Shown here piece by piece: positions 32,988-43,734 of a DNA stretch of 64,000 bases. The stretch spans positions 62,001 to 126,000 of the forward strand of contig JAAEAF010002489.1 of NCBI GenBank assembly GCA_011037195.1. The letters run 5' to 3'. The notes beneath the pieces are model-generated. The model saw only the letters and a program-made list of their open reading frames with translations, was not told the DNA's origin and did no database searches. Source of the stretch: Triatoma infestans. Taxonomy: Eukaryota; Arthropoda; Insecta; Hemiptera; Reduviidae. The translations under genes and the position numbers were made by a program. The stretch's first letter is position 1. Every line of letters starts with the position of its first letter.

Positions 32988-35527
32988 GCGCGCAGCCGTT
33001 TTCACGAACGGCTACCACGGTCTTGATCCCGGCACTCAACGATTCAAATAATTTATTAATCGACATCCAAATTAAAAACAAAAAAGTTAAAGCTCTGATC
33101 GACACGGGTGCTTCACACTCGCTCATAGATGCCAGTCACGTCAAATCGAGGCCCGAAGAATCTGGTATCATTTTAAAATCGATCACAAACCAGATTATCC
33201 CCAATTATGGTCTGTCAAACATTCAATTATCCATAGGCCAAAACACAAAAATTCAAGGTAAATTCATAGTGTCCCAACTGAAAAATGAATTTGAAATGAT
33301 CATTGGGAGAGACCTACTAACAAAATTTCAAGCCATTATTAATTTCAAAAACTCAAACATAATTATAAACAAAACAGTCATTCCATTCTTAACAGACAAC
33401 ACAACATCACAAATTAACAACATTCAAAACACAACTTTACCAGAAACATTATCAACCAGACACAAAATCAAAATTCCTGCACGATCACACATCGTCAATA
33501 CTTACACGCTACATACAAAAATTCCAGACGGTTCCATACTATTGACACAACATGACAGTCTACCTACTGGAATTTACTTACCCCACACACTGACTAACGT
33601 ACGTAACAATGCTTGTGCCATAACATTAATAAATACAACACAACATGAAATCTGCATCACGAAACATTTTCCAATAGCACACATTCAATACAACCCTGAG
33701 ACGTACAACTCATCAAACAAACATACCATAAATTCGATTCAACAACTCTCGCACGAACAAAAAACACAATTACAAGCCTTTCAACAACAATTACGCCAGA
33801 AACTCACTCATCTCTCTCCACAACAAGCAGACAAAATTGTTGAAACATTTTCTCCATTTTATGACACATTCACTCATGATAAAGATTACAAAACAAAATT
33901 TACAGATATTACACACCACATAGACACACAAAATCATCCGCCTGTACACAGTCGACCTTACAAACTATCACATTCAGAAGCCCCCATACTGAAAGCACTA
34001 ATACAAGATAATCTGGATAGAGGAATAATTGAACCATCGACGAGTAACTGGGCGCATCCCGTGATTCTTGTTAAAAAGAAGTCTGCGGATCACACAAAAG
34101 TTGATTCAAACGACATCACCCAGTTACGCAAACAGTACAGATACGTGGTTGATTTACGTAAATTAAACGCAATCACCACATCTGAAATTTATCCTCTTCC
34201 AGACATTCAACACATATTATCAACATTACATGACACAACATACTTCACAACACTCGACATCTCAAACGCATTCCACTCCATTAGACTTAACAAATCATCA
34301 CAAGACAAAACAACATTCATAACACAATTCGGCACATACAAATTCTTATCTGTTCCATTCGGTTTAAAGAACGCAAGTGGATCATATCAGCGTTTAATGG
34401 ATAAACTCTTATCGGGTTACACGGGTGACATATGCCACACATTCATTGACGACATATTAATTTTTCACGGCAAAACATTTCATGAACATTTAACATCTAC
34501 ACAAAAAATTCTTACACAATTACAGAAGGGCAATCTTTGTATAGACCTAAATAAATGTACCTTCTTCAAAGAAGAATGCAAATATTTAGGCTATACATTG
34601 AGCAAAAAAGGCATTTCTCCAGATCACGAGAAGTTAAAAGCTGTAGAAACCTATCCAATTCCGAAAAAATTAAAAGACGTCAGAGCATTTTTAGGATTTA
34701 TAGGTTTTTACAGAAAATTCATTCATAATTTCTCGGAAATAGCCAAGCCCCTTACAGACTTAACAAAGAAAAATACCAAGTTTGTATGGTCTTCTCAATG
34801 TTCATCGGCATTTCAAATTCTAAAACAAAAATTGATTTCCCCACCGATTCTAGCATACCCCAATTATAATTACGAATTCATATTGACTACGGACGCGAGC
34901 AACGTTGGCATATCTGCAATTCTAAGCCAACAAATAAACGGCGAAGAACGTCCAATAGCCTTTTCATCCCGCGTACTGTCTGAAACTGAAACAAGACTCT
35001 GCACTACGGAAAGAGAACTGTTAGCCATTCTCTTTGGCTGTAAACAGTACAGATATATCATTTTCGGCTACAAATTCAAAATAATAACTGACCACTCAGC
35101 TCTGCAGTGGCTTCAAAATTTAAAAGACCCGCATTCGAAATTGTACAGATGGTCACTGAAATTAAGTGAGTTCGACTTCTACATCGAACACAGATCGGGT
35201 AAAAACATCGCTCATGCAGATGCGTTAAGTAGATATATAGGCTGCATCAACACCGATATATCCCCAGAATATTACCCAACCATCGACTTATTAGAAATAG
35301 CTCAGCAGCAAGCTGAAGATGAGCAATGCCGACGTCTAGCCCAATCAAAAAATTATGCATTAAATGATTCAGGCCTTCTAATCAATGTGCTGGACAACAA
35401 CATCCTTGTTCCAAGCAAAATGCGTGATACAGTTTTACAGCTGTATCATGACAACCCATTGTCTGGTCATTATGGCAGACAAAAAACATATGACCGCATA
35501 AAACTCAATTCTCCTGGCCTGACATGA
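32981..35527 (+). CDS. pol: pol: aspartic protease, reverse transcriptase, RNase H, start of integrase
   Basis: There is no good ATG; entry is expected by -1 frameshifting from gag. Protease motif ALIDTGASHSLID (33089-33128). RT: YRYVVDLRKLNAITTSE, FTTLDISNAFHSIRL (first Asp), SVPFGLKNASGSYQRLM, FIDDILIF (catalytic pair at about 34447-34452), GYTLSKKGISPD. RNase H: LTTDASNVGISAIL, CTTERELLAI, ITDHSALQWL, HADALSRY. The end carries the His half of the integrase HHCC zinc finger (LYHDNPLSGHYGRQKTYDR), then runs out of frame to TGA 35525-35527. Domain order is Gypsy. In the cell it processes Gag-Pol and copies element RNA. Not functional as one protein here because of the frame break near 35505. 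Confidence 0.92.
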   Translation, partial: RLGAQPFSRTATTVLIPALNDSNNLLIDIQIKNKKVKALIDTGASHSLIDASHVKSRPEESGIILKSITNQIIPNYGLSNIQLSIGQNTKIQGKFIVSQLKNEFEMIIGRDLLTKFQAIINFKNSNIIINKTVIPFLTDNTTSQINNIQNTTLPETLSTRHKIKIPARSHIVNTYTLHTKIPDGSILLTQHDSLPTGIYLPHTLTNVRNNACAITLINTTQHEICITKHFPIAHIQYNPETYNSSNKHTINSIQQLSHEQKTQLQAFQQQLRQKLTHLSPQQADKIVETFSPFYDTFTHDKDYKTKFTDITHHIDTQNHPPVHSRPYKLSHSEAPILKALIQDNLDRGIIEPSTSNWAHPVILVKKKSADHTKVDSNDITQLRKQYRYVVDLRKLNAITTSEIYPLPDIQHILSTLHDTTYFTTLDISNAFHSIRLNKSSQDKTTFITQFGTYKFLSVPFGLKNASGSYQRLMDKLLSGYTGDICHTFIDDILIFHGKTFHEHLTSTQKILTQLQKGNLCIDLNKCTFFKEECKYLGYTLSKKGISPDHEKLKAVETYPIPKKLKDVRAFLGFIGFYRKFIHNFSEIAKPLTDLTKKNTKFVWSSQCSSAFQILKQKLISPPILAYPNYNYEFILTTDASNVGISAILSQQINGEERPIAFSSRVLSETETRLCTTERELLAILFGCKQYRYIIFGYKFKIITDHSALQWLQNLKDPHSKLYRWSLKLSEFDFYIEHRSGKNIAHADALSRYIGCINTDISPEYYPTIDLLEIAQQQAEDEQCRRLAQSKNYALNDSGLLINVLDNNILVPSKMRDTVLQLYHDNPLSGHYGRQKTYDRIKLNSPGLT
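32994..33013 (+). promoter_or_regulatory. Stem-loop downstream of the frameshift site
   Basis: AGCCGTT pairs perfectly with AACGGCT around the loop TTCACG: 7 bp, 4 of them G-C. The spacing of 12 nt from the heptamer is slightly longer than the usual 5-9. Confidence 0.75.
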
Positions 35528-36522
35528 CCCAAGACGTGGAGAACTATGTCAAGACGTGTCATAGTTGCGCCACTAGAAAAACCGACAACGCCTATAAACC
35601 ACCAATAGGCACATTTAGCGAGCCAACTAATGTTTGGCAAGCTATTTCAATTGACGTTGTTGGACCGCTAGAGCCATCAACAAATATTATAACAGGCGAA
35701 GAATACAAATACATATTAACAATAATTTGTCAATATTCCCGCTATTTGGAAATGTTTCCAATTACGAACCAAAAAGCGGAGACTATTGCTCAAATTATTG
35801 TTAACCATATCTTCACCAGATACGGCACGCCAAAGTACCTACTCACAGATTTGGGTACCAATTTCACGTCCACCATTTTACTTCAAATCTGTGCACTGTT
35901 AAAAATTAAAAAAGTGTGCACGACGCCATACCACCCTGCGTCAAATGGACGATTAGAGAGAATTCATAGAGACATCGCCAATAACATATCTCACTATGTC
36001 CAAAGTGACAAAAATTGGCATAATTACCTGCCATTAATTAAAGCTGCACACAACTCAACGAAAAATGTATCCACAAACTTTACCCCCCATGAACTAGTTT
36101 TTGGTACCAAATTTCAATTTCCCTGGATACTAAACTATCCACAAAAAGACATTCAAAATTTTAACATTCATACAAAATGTCTATATGAAAAAATTCAAAA
36201 AGTTCGTCAACAGGCAAAAAATAATAATGAAAAAGCCAAACAAATAAGGGAAAAATATTATAATAAAAGTGTTTCAAAACAAAATTTCTATGTAGGAGAT
36301 AACGTTTATTTAAAAAATTTTACGCCCACGGGAAAATTCACAAAAAAATATCATGGCCCGTACCAAATTTACAAAATATTTTCCAACCAGACTGCACTAA
36401 TTACCTTAAATAATAATGAAAGAAAATTAGTGCATCTAAGCAAAATTAAAAAAGCACATCTACGGCAAAAACCTACAAATACACATAAAATGAATCTACG
36501 GCCAAGAAAGGCAAACATTTAA
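35512..36522 (+). pseudogene. pol: integrase, offset by one frame
   Basis: Coding resumes one frame away with SWPDMTQDVENYVKTCHSC (second half of HHCC). The catalytic triad follows: ISIDVVGPLEP (Asp), YLLTDLGTNFTS (Asp), HPASNGRLERIHRD (Glu). The C-terminus has KKYHGPYQIYKI (GPY/F-type module) and KLVHLSKIKKAH. An apparent one-base loss in a short T run near 35509 separates it from the upstream pol frame. The site is not a recognisable slippery heptamer, so I read it as a mutation or sequence error, not recoding. Confidence 0.9.
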
Positions 36523-36742
36523 AAACATTTTCGGAAAATTTAGACAAATTTTCCTGGTGTTGGGAGGAGACAATACTCTAGTCCAAGGAAAAATTTCAAA
36601 ATTAATTTCAAAATTTAAATTCAAACATAAACATTTTAATTAAAAATTTTAAATAAATTCAACATAATATCTCAGTAAATACACCCTGGCATTTTGAAAA
36701 TTGTATTTCAACATTTCAATGCACGTTTCAAATTCAACATTT

Positions 36743-36944
36743 AATTTTAGATCATACACCCTATTTATTTAAACAATTTCGTTAGTGTGAATTGAACATT
36801 GATTATGGTCAATTTTAGGCCATACACCCCAATCATCATACATTTAATTATTGTTAATTTTAAATAATATACATTCTTATTCTTAACAATTTTAGGTTAA
36901 ACACCCTATTTATTTAAACATTGAATTTTAGGTCATAAAGGAAA
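36743..36944 (+). repeat. Degenerate repeats of an ATTTTAGgtcATACACCC motif
   Basis: Four spaced copies at about 36743, 36812, 36889 and 36926. Two of them continue identically with 'ctatttatttaaaca'. They are not a tight tandem array. Confidence 0.6.
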
Positions 36945-37803
36945 TCATACAAAGCATTTACTAATGCATTGATACAAAGCAAATCCAAACATTTCTTATT
37001 TTAGATTTAGATACCGACAAAGGAGTCATAAGGAGCAATTGTTAATACTTTTCTTATTTTAGAGAAACAAACAATACGGGAATTTAGCAACCGTACAATG
37101 CTAAACTTTATTGCAGGATTAAAATACTGGAAAATTTATAAAAAAGGAATACAACCTCCACAGCATTGTCTCAACGCCGACAAAACAGGTAAAAAACCCT
37201 TAATTCTTAGATATACTTCATTTATTTGCTTCTTGTTTAATAGAATAGAAACGTCGACAAAAGGGTGAAATAACAATAAGCATAGCCAACTAAACATTAG
37301 GAAGGAATTCCAGCCACATTCAATAGGAAAGGATTTTCAATTGGGAAATTTTAATCTTCAAGGAATTGCCGAACAATGGAAGTACTAATAAAAGGAGATA
37401 TCTTTCTGCACCTGGTAAAAACCCAGTCTACTTTCACTTTTAATTGTTTTTTGTCACATGTACCTTGAAGGGTGATTAAAATCAACACCCCAACTAAATA
37501 ATTTTCTTTCAAATGGCCATATACATTCATATGTATATATTTTATGATACTAATATAATACTTGTTTACCACTAACAAAATATTCGCTTAATCTATCTAG
37601 CTTTAGCACTTCGAATTCTGTCGACATAATCTGCAGATATTCATCGACCTTCGAAATATTAATTAAATATTTATGAGCTCTTACCCATATCCCGGCCGTA
37701 TCCTAGCTGCGCATTCCTGCATTCCTGCTCGCAAGAAATCGATTTCGTCCATTATTTATAAATTAATATTAAGTTTACATAAATTAAGCAAACGTTTTTA
37801 TCA

Positions 37804-37989
37804 AAACTTCTTCGTACAACATAATGCATAAAACAAACTTCTTCGTACAACATAATGCATAAGACAAACTTCTTCGTACAACATAATGCATAAAACAAAC
37901 TTCTTCGTACAACATAATGCATAAAACAAACTTCTTCGTACAACATAATGCATAAAACAAACTTCTTCGTACAACATAATGCATAAAAC
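37804..37989 (+). repeat. Tandem repeat, 31-bp unit, 6 copies
   Basis: Six nearly perfect copies of a unit beginning AAACTTCTTCGTACAACATA. Minus-strand open frames across it (MHYVVRRSLFYALCCTKK pattern) are periodicity artefacts. Confidence 0.95.
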
Positions 37990-39535
37990 AGATTTAGAAA
38001 ATAAAATCATCATTGCACCGTTGATTCAGAAATTAACTAAAACAAATACATTAAATCATTGCACCTTGATTTATAAGACAGCGTATGACAACTCCAACCC
38101 TTGTTGGAAGCAAAAAAAAAATAGAAAGTAATTTAATTCGTCTACAAACACAAAACAAACATAATATTTTATTCCACGAATGTATTTTTTTTTTGTTACT
38201 TTAACAAATTTATTTTCTTCCTTTTCCAACATTCCTTTCTATTTAATTAATTTGCCTAAACACACAAATTATTAAGGTTCCTAGAAACAATTGTATATAA
38301 ATAAATATGTGTGTTTACAAAAAAAAAAAAAAAAAAAAGTATAGATATATATATATATTTTATTATATCATGTCATATATAAATCATTCAATATATCATA
38401 AATATAAATCGTTCATATGATCATCAATCAATTATATCATTTTCAATCAATTATTTTAAATATGTATTAATTTTTAAATTTTATTCTGCATCTTTTTTAC
38501 ATCATATTTGTTTATTAATTATCTAGTTCTATAATTGTGATATTTATCAAAAATCTTTTTAAATTGTATAATTTTCAAAGAATTTTAAATCTGCATAAAT
38601 ATTCCTTTTATCAGAATCAATCTTGAAATTTTATTTGTATTCATATTCTATTTCTTAGAGTCATTTAAAAATGAACAGTTGTTTATAGCCATTAGTTTTG
38701 TTACATCTGAATAATTATTAGAAGATATTTAACAATTTAATCAAATCATTATTATTGTATATCATTACTTAATTAGGAAATAATTTTTTTTAACATTTAT
38801 ACCATAATCATGACGTTTTTCATTCATCTGGAAATTTTTAATTGTTTATAACCATAAGTTTCATTACATGGAAATCATTTCTAATTTTATATCGAAAATG
38901 AATCATGAATTTTTTCAATTGTTTAATACTTATACTCAAGCGAAAATATTTATTTAATCAAAAAAAAAAAAAATTTAATCATTATTGTACCTTAGATTTA
39001 GTCAATTTTTATGTTCAATTTTATATTCAAATTTTTAAATTTCTAATTTTATATCCAAAATGAATCCATGATGCACATAAATTCAGCAAAACTCCTTGTA
39101 AATATAATTTTAACTCTTACATGATACTTAGTAATGGATTTACCAAGTATTTCAATAACATAAACAATTGGCAAAATAAAAACAAAATGTAAATAATTAA
39201 TTTAATAAATGTAGATAATTATCAAGAGCCAATTTTCACATATGTAAATAATTAATGGATCTCTTAATATTTCTAAAACTAAAAATGCAGATCCAATATC
39301 ATGTATTGAAATTATTAGTTTTTTCTCAAATTATGTTAATGACCAATCGTGTAAATATTGTTCTTTTAATGTACATATTTAAATTACTGCCAAAGACTGC
39401 TCCAATTTTAAATACTCTATGACAGACAAGACAAAACTGGCTCTTAAAAAACAGCATGCTAGTCGCATATCACTAGCCACATATGCTACAAATTTAGCAG
39501 CATCAACAACATCATTTCAGCCAAGCTACCAACGC

Positions 39536-39559
39536 TAATTTTTCGCAAACGAAAAATTA
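39536..39559 (+). promoter_or_regulatory. Perfect 10-bp stem-loop before the polypurine tract
   Basis: TAATTTTTCG pairs with CGAAAAATTA around CAAA, 5 bp upstream of the polypurine tract. Its role is unknown; it could act in RNA folding or packaging. Confidence 0.6.
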
Positions 39560-39563
39560 CTTC

Positions 39564-39577
39564 AGGAGGGGGGATGA
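39564..39577 (+). other. Polypurine tract
   Basis: AGGAGGGGGGATGA lies directly before the 3' LTR, the expected plus-strand primer site. Confidence 0.85.
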
Positions 39578-39912
39578 TGTAGGGGTAGTGAACCCCCACC
39601 ACTCATCCACTCTAGCGAGTGAACCCCCATCACTCAAAAACAGCCCCTCGCGCACAGAGAGAGGAGAGGGTTCGGCGAGTGTATATATATACGAGAGACA
39701 GAGTCAAAGAGATATTCTGTTCACAGTCTACACTTCAATTGTACATATCGTTTAGCCACGTCAGTCTGTCTGTTCAGTTCTTGTAGTGTAAAGTATACAG
39801 TCCTTGGTAGTCAGTCATATACATATATATCAATTATATATCTTATACCGATATTGAGGTGTTATTTATCCATCAACATCCACAACCAACATCTCCTCCT
39901 ACAACCATTACA
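39578..39912 (+). repeat. 3' LTR
   Basis: 335 bp, TGTAGGGG to CCATTACA, followed by GTTT duplication. The few visible differences from the 5' LTR are around 'cgaga(a/g)acag', 'gat(tct/a)tctg' and 'catc(t/c)acaacc'. Confidence 0.95.
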
Positions 39913-40181
39913 GTTTCAATATTGCCGATCGTCCTCTTGGCAAATGGATTGGCACCAAAAGAAACAGTTCTTGGGATGAAGAATCTGAAATTGCCTGAAA
40001 CTATTGAAGTCAATTCTGCTGAATACAGCCCGTATAGTCCGCAGATTTCTTCAATAGATTTTGCATGTGTCGGTATATGGGTATGATTGGGTCCGCATAG
40101 CTGGAAAGTATCACAGATATTTTCTGGGATAGCCTGCTTTTCTTCGTAGTCATCGACCATTTTCGGGAGTTCGGGCATCAT
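39913..40181 (-). pseudogene. Unidentified open frame interrupted by the Gypsy element
   Basis: On the minus strand a frame of about 90 codons runs from 40181 to the LTR junction (includes TFQLCGPNHTHIPTHAKSIE and FGANPFAKRTIGNIE). If the LTR element and one GTTT copy are removed, it stays open for 28 more codons on the other side (28585 down to about 28503). It then ends at CAG|GTTTTC, which could be a splice donor. Its start overlaps the hammerhead-associated repeat. I recognise no domain; it may be the ORF of an undescribed repeat or part of a host gene. Confidence 0.45.
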
Positions 40182-40290
40182 TCGGGCTGTTTTGACAGAA
40201 CATCCTGATGATGGGCGAAAGCCCGATACCGGTCGATGATCACGAAAAGAAGCAGGCTATCACGGAAAATATCTCTGATGTGTATGGATG
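40105..40290. repeat. Inverted pair of hammerhead-associated repeats
   Basis: Left arm (reversed) and right arm share about 50 bp: 'tatcacggaaaatatctctgat' and 'gaagcaggctatc' read toward the outside, 'ggtcgatgatca' toward the centre. Each arm has a hammerhead-like core at its inner end. Arms are imperfect. Confidence 0.7.
40193..40242 (+). ncRNA. Hammerhead-ribozyme-like motif (type I, degenerate)
   Basis: Stem I CATC/GATG (40201-40204 with 40235-40238) plus TGA/TCA further out. Core CTGATGA (40205-40211). Stem II GGGC/GCCC with a GAAA loop (40213-40224). Then GATA where the core needs GAAA. Self-complementary ACCGGT as a very short stem III, then GTC as NUH cleavage site (C at 40234). Two departures, the A-to-T change at 40227 and an extra T at 40212, should cripple cleavage. 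Confidence 0.55.
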
Positions 40291-40569
40291 TATAAGTATA
40301 TATGTAATAGTATTGTTCTGTCGCAATGTTAGTGACTATTCCCCTTTGCCTATTTTATTCCGCAATTGCAAAAATGGCAATAATAATAATAATATTAATA
40401 ACAATAGAGCTTCCACGGAAAATTACAATGGAAATGTGCAAAAAGAAAGGCGCCCTCCTACCTGGAGTAGCCTTTAATCTCGTAAAACGCTAATGAACCG
40501 AGTTGTCGATGCGAAGATAAAAAAAACAATAGAAGGCCTGATAAGCTAAGTAATCTAGACCGTGTAAGA

Positions 40570-40795
40570 ATCCAGCAGTGCTGCCCTTAGATTTTCTCGT
40601 CCTAGGAGCCTCTAAGATCACTGTCCGGTACTAGGTAGTGTTATCTGATACGAAAGAACACTGCCCGAAGGGACAGTATATTGAGATGTCTCCGGGCACC
40701 AATGACAATAGCGTCCCTTAATACGTGTTCTCCACAAGAATACACTGAGAGATGGCTCCGGGCACCAATGATCACAGATAAACCAAAAGGATGGA
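40570..40795 (+). repeat. SINE-like copy without clear tRNA head
   Basis: 'aatccagcagtgctgccctt' then 'agattttctcgtcctaggag' aligns with the sequence right after box B in the copy at 63335. It continues with 'aagaacactgcccgaaggga' and two versions of 'gctccgggcaccaatga'. The end block appears twice, suggesting a partial internal duplication. Confidence 0.65.
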
Positions 40796-40799
40796 GTTG

Positions 40800-42970
40800 G
40801 TTATTGAAGAAATTTGCCTTGATTTTGCAAGGTTTTCAGTCCTAAGAATGTAATGCTTAAACCAACGATTTTGCAACAAATATAAGAATAAAAGTCTGTA
40901 TTACTTTCCTAAGAAAGGCGAACATTTTGCTATCAAGTTATAAACTATTTTATTTAGAGCAGTGTAATGGAAAGACTATACTTCTTATCATTATCACAAT
41001 ATTTACACAGATATCATACTTTTTATCATTACGCAATTCATATAGCGTCACTGATATCATGTACTGCGCTCTGACATGTTCTCTAAGCAAAGTCAGTGCG
41101 CGATATACTTGTTTAAGCAAACGATGTGTTCAAGCATCTATCTTCGCCCAATTCCCAAGGTGGGAAATCCTTTAAATAAAAATACAGATTTATTTTGCAG
41201 TCTAAAAACAGTCTTCTACAAGTAAAAAAACCTCATTTTAGCATCATTAATGAAAAAGTCTTATTAAAGCCCACTAAAACATCAAGAAGATATTACAAAC
41301 ACGTCCAGTTTACAACCAGCCCCGTACAAGCTCGCTAGTCTGTAGGATAAAAAGTTACCTATAGTCACCCTCTCAATCACTACTCATACCGTCCCTACAA
41401 CATTCCTCACAAATTAAAAAGTGTATTCGCTATTTCAATTTTAAATGTTTAAGCAGCAATAGCACCAGAAAATAAATGATTGATTCATAGAGTATTGATC
41501 TTGCAAAAACATCGTAACTGCTAGGCTGTTTAATGAGGGAATACTATGATAGAATTTCTTAGTCCTCTATTCTTTGCTCACTTTTAAGGAGCCAGGAAAA
41601 ATCGATGTGAAAGTTGGAAACAAGTATTCTTTCTCACATCAACCATTATTAGAGATATAGAGTTATGGCAGTCGAAGTTTTATCGGGAACAACACTTAGC
41701 TCCCATTAAGTGTCTAACTATTATATACATTTCCCAGGAAAGTCAATAAACTAGATTATATTGCTTGCAAAGCATGATAAAAATATATAATATGTAGGAT
41801 AAAAGTCATTTATTTAAAAGAATATGTAATAAAATAAATTAGGCTACAAATTTAAACGTAATAAGATTTTAGAAAAAAAATTTATGTATCCAACAGAAAA
41901 ACAAGAGTAAAAATATTTCCCAACTTTGTATTCCACTTTGAAAAGAAAAAAGAAAGGAAAAAAAAATCTTTGCTGCTATAGATTTATGAGAATTTTCTTT
42001 ATTTTCACATAAATTGGATTAGGGAAATTTATCTCCTGAGTATGTTATAAAAAATGAAATTTTATTTGATTTTTCTTTCTTTTTCTCTTTTTTTTTTCTC
42101 AAGTTACTACTCACGTAAATGTTATGTATCACTTAAGAGTATAGTCTTAAACTATATGGGTGGAAAAATAAATGGCAAAACATCGATAAATGTATTAAAA
42201 AAATAAAATATTAATGAAAAAATAAATAAATTTCTATATATTTTTCCTTAATAACTAATACAAGGAATTATTTATTGCGAAAGAAAATTTTTTTTTAATT
42301 TTTTACATTCATTATTATCATTTTTACATTTATTCCTTTCACACACCTACCTGTAATATTATATAATATTATGTATAGTATATAATCAGGGCATCACTCC
42401 CATATAAAAAGTGGATAAAAATGAAGACTATCCAATCTAAGCTCAACAGTATTATGTTACTGTAATATGATTTTCCCAGCCGCAAAGGACTTTTCCACCA
42501 TATTACAGAGGCAAAAAATTTATAATTAATATTGCCCATAATGGATATTTTTCCCGTCTAATCCGAAGTATTTTTTTTTCACAAACAGCTTTTAATCATA
42601 GAAAATATTTTATACATAAAATGTATTCTATAATAGATCTATATTAGAAAAATGTTTTTTTTTCTTTCCTATTGTGAGATTATATGGAAAATGAAAAGCG
42701 CTCAGATTATTACATATTCAGTCTGAGAGTAAATTGCTTTTTTTTTTCTTCTACTGAATAGGTATTATTTTGGGAAAACTTACTATTAAATATATACATA
42801 TATTTTTATATAGAAAAATTTATCAAAAGGTGGTTGTTTTGAAAAGTCTACCTGAAACAAATATTCATCACTCTTACAATACTGTACAGTAATGATAAGG
42901 ACCTATTGATTGATGCCACTGATTGGATTACAACTGAAAGCTCTTTATGGAAAGATGAAGAAAAAAAGAA
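40800..42970. other. AT-rich stretch without a supported gene
   Basis: No recognisable domain; many A/T homopolymers. Confidence 0.5.
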
Positions 42971-42973
42971 ATG

Positions 42974-43170
42974 TGGTGTGAAACACTCACACGATTATCC
43001 CTTATATCGCAGTTAATACAATTAAGAAAGTAACAAATTGTTTTTTTAAATATGTTCACGATGTTACAGTCCATATATGCACACTCTAGTGGAAGAAGAA
43101 ATGCAAAAATAAATAGTTTTGAAAAATATTTTAAATGAAATAATTTTGGCAAAAATAATGTATTTTAGAG
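42974..43170 (+). repeat. Dispersed hairpin-ended repeat, 5' part
   Basis: 'gtggtgtgaaacactcacac' and 'aatacaattaagaaagtaacaaattg', then diverges. Confidence 0.6.
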
Positions 43171-43734
43171 TCAGGTACTAAAATGTAAGGTCATTGTTGC
43201 TAAAGAGACAAAAGCACAGGAATCCGTTAGGAAAATAACAATGCCACTTGGCCAACTGTTTTGTAAGAGAAAATCCCCCCATAGAGAGGGCATTCCTTCA
43301 AGACAGTCTACATTCTGCTTTCAAAGCAAGAAGACTTGCTTCAGGAATCGCTCTCTTAAACTCAAGACAGTGATAGAGATTTGCCTTTATTCTAGATCAT
43401 TTATTAAGACAGTTTGTTATAGACACGGAAAGAGGACACGTCAGAACTGTGCCAGTTTTAAGTTAAAACATAAGTGTATAGCATTTAAATCTAGATAAAT
43501 AATTGATTTATACATATTCGCTGTGATATTATAAAGCTATTTAAATTCTCTTAGAGAATATATTTATTTCAAAAACAGTGGTGATTTCTTGATTATTTTC
43601 TAATACTTCACTCTCTTAAACATATATACTTACAAGCCCTTTTACTAAACCGCTCGGCTACTACAAACATACATCACCCCACACCAAAAACATTTCACAC
43701 ACAAACACAAACAACACTTTATAACTATAAGATA

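Larger units (their letters stand above)
36523..39535 (+). other. Long noncoding 3' region of the Gypsy element
   Basis: About 3 kb between integrase and the polypurine tract without a meaningful open frame; no env-like gene is seen. It holds degenerate repeats (36743-36944), a 31-bp tandem array (37804-37989), a poly-A run (38319-38338) preceded by AATAAA-like sequence, and extremely AT-rich DNA. It may be untranslated element sequence or accreted insertions. Confidence 0.6.
28590..39912 (+). mobile_element. Gypsy-type LTR retrotransposon, nearly complete, with a nested DNA transposon
   Basis: Two LTRs (336 and 335 bp) bracket gag and pol in the order protease, RT, RNase H, integrase, which is the Gypsy order (Copia places integrase before RT). 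By eye the LTRs differ at only about three or four sites, so the insertion is young. Total span is 11.3 kb, of which 2646 bp are the nested transposon and one duplication copy. About 3 kb without coding capacity lie between integrase and the 3' LTR. This copy has two lesions: the insertion in gag and a one-base frame offset before integrase. Confidence 0.95.

Noticed and set aside
32553..33005. 150-codon minus-strand open frame
   Set aside because: Antisense shadow of gag; Ile-rich because of AAT repeats.
35500..35530. Second programmed frameshift in pol
   Set aside because: No slippery heptamer or stem-loop, and it splits a zinc finger; a one-base lesion is simpler.
37752..38013. Three overlapping minus-strand open frames with a repeated MHYVVRRSL pattern
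   Set aside because: Translations of the 31-bp tandem array, not a protein.
36523..39535. env-like third gene of the Gypsy element
   Set aside because: No frame above about 75 codons outside tandem repeats, no signal peptide and no transmembrane pattern.
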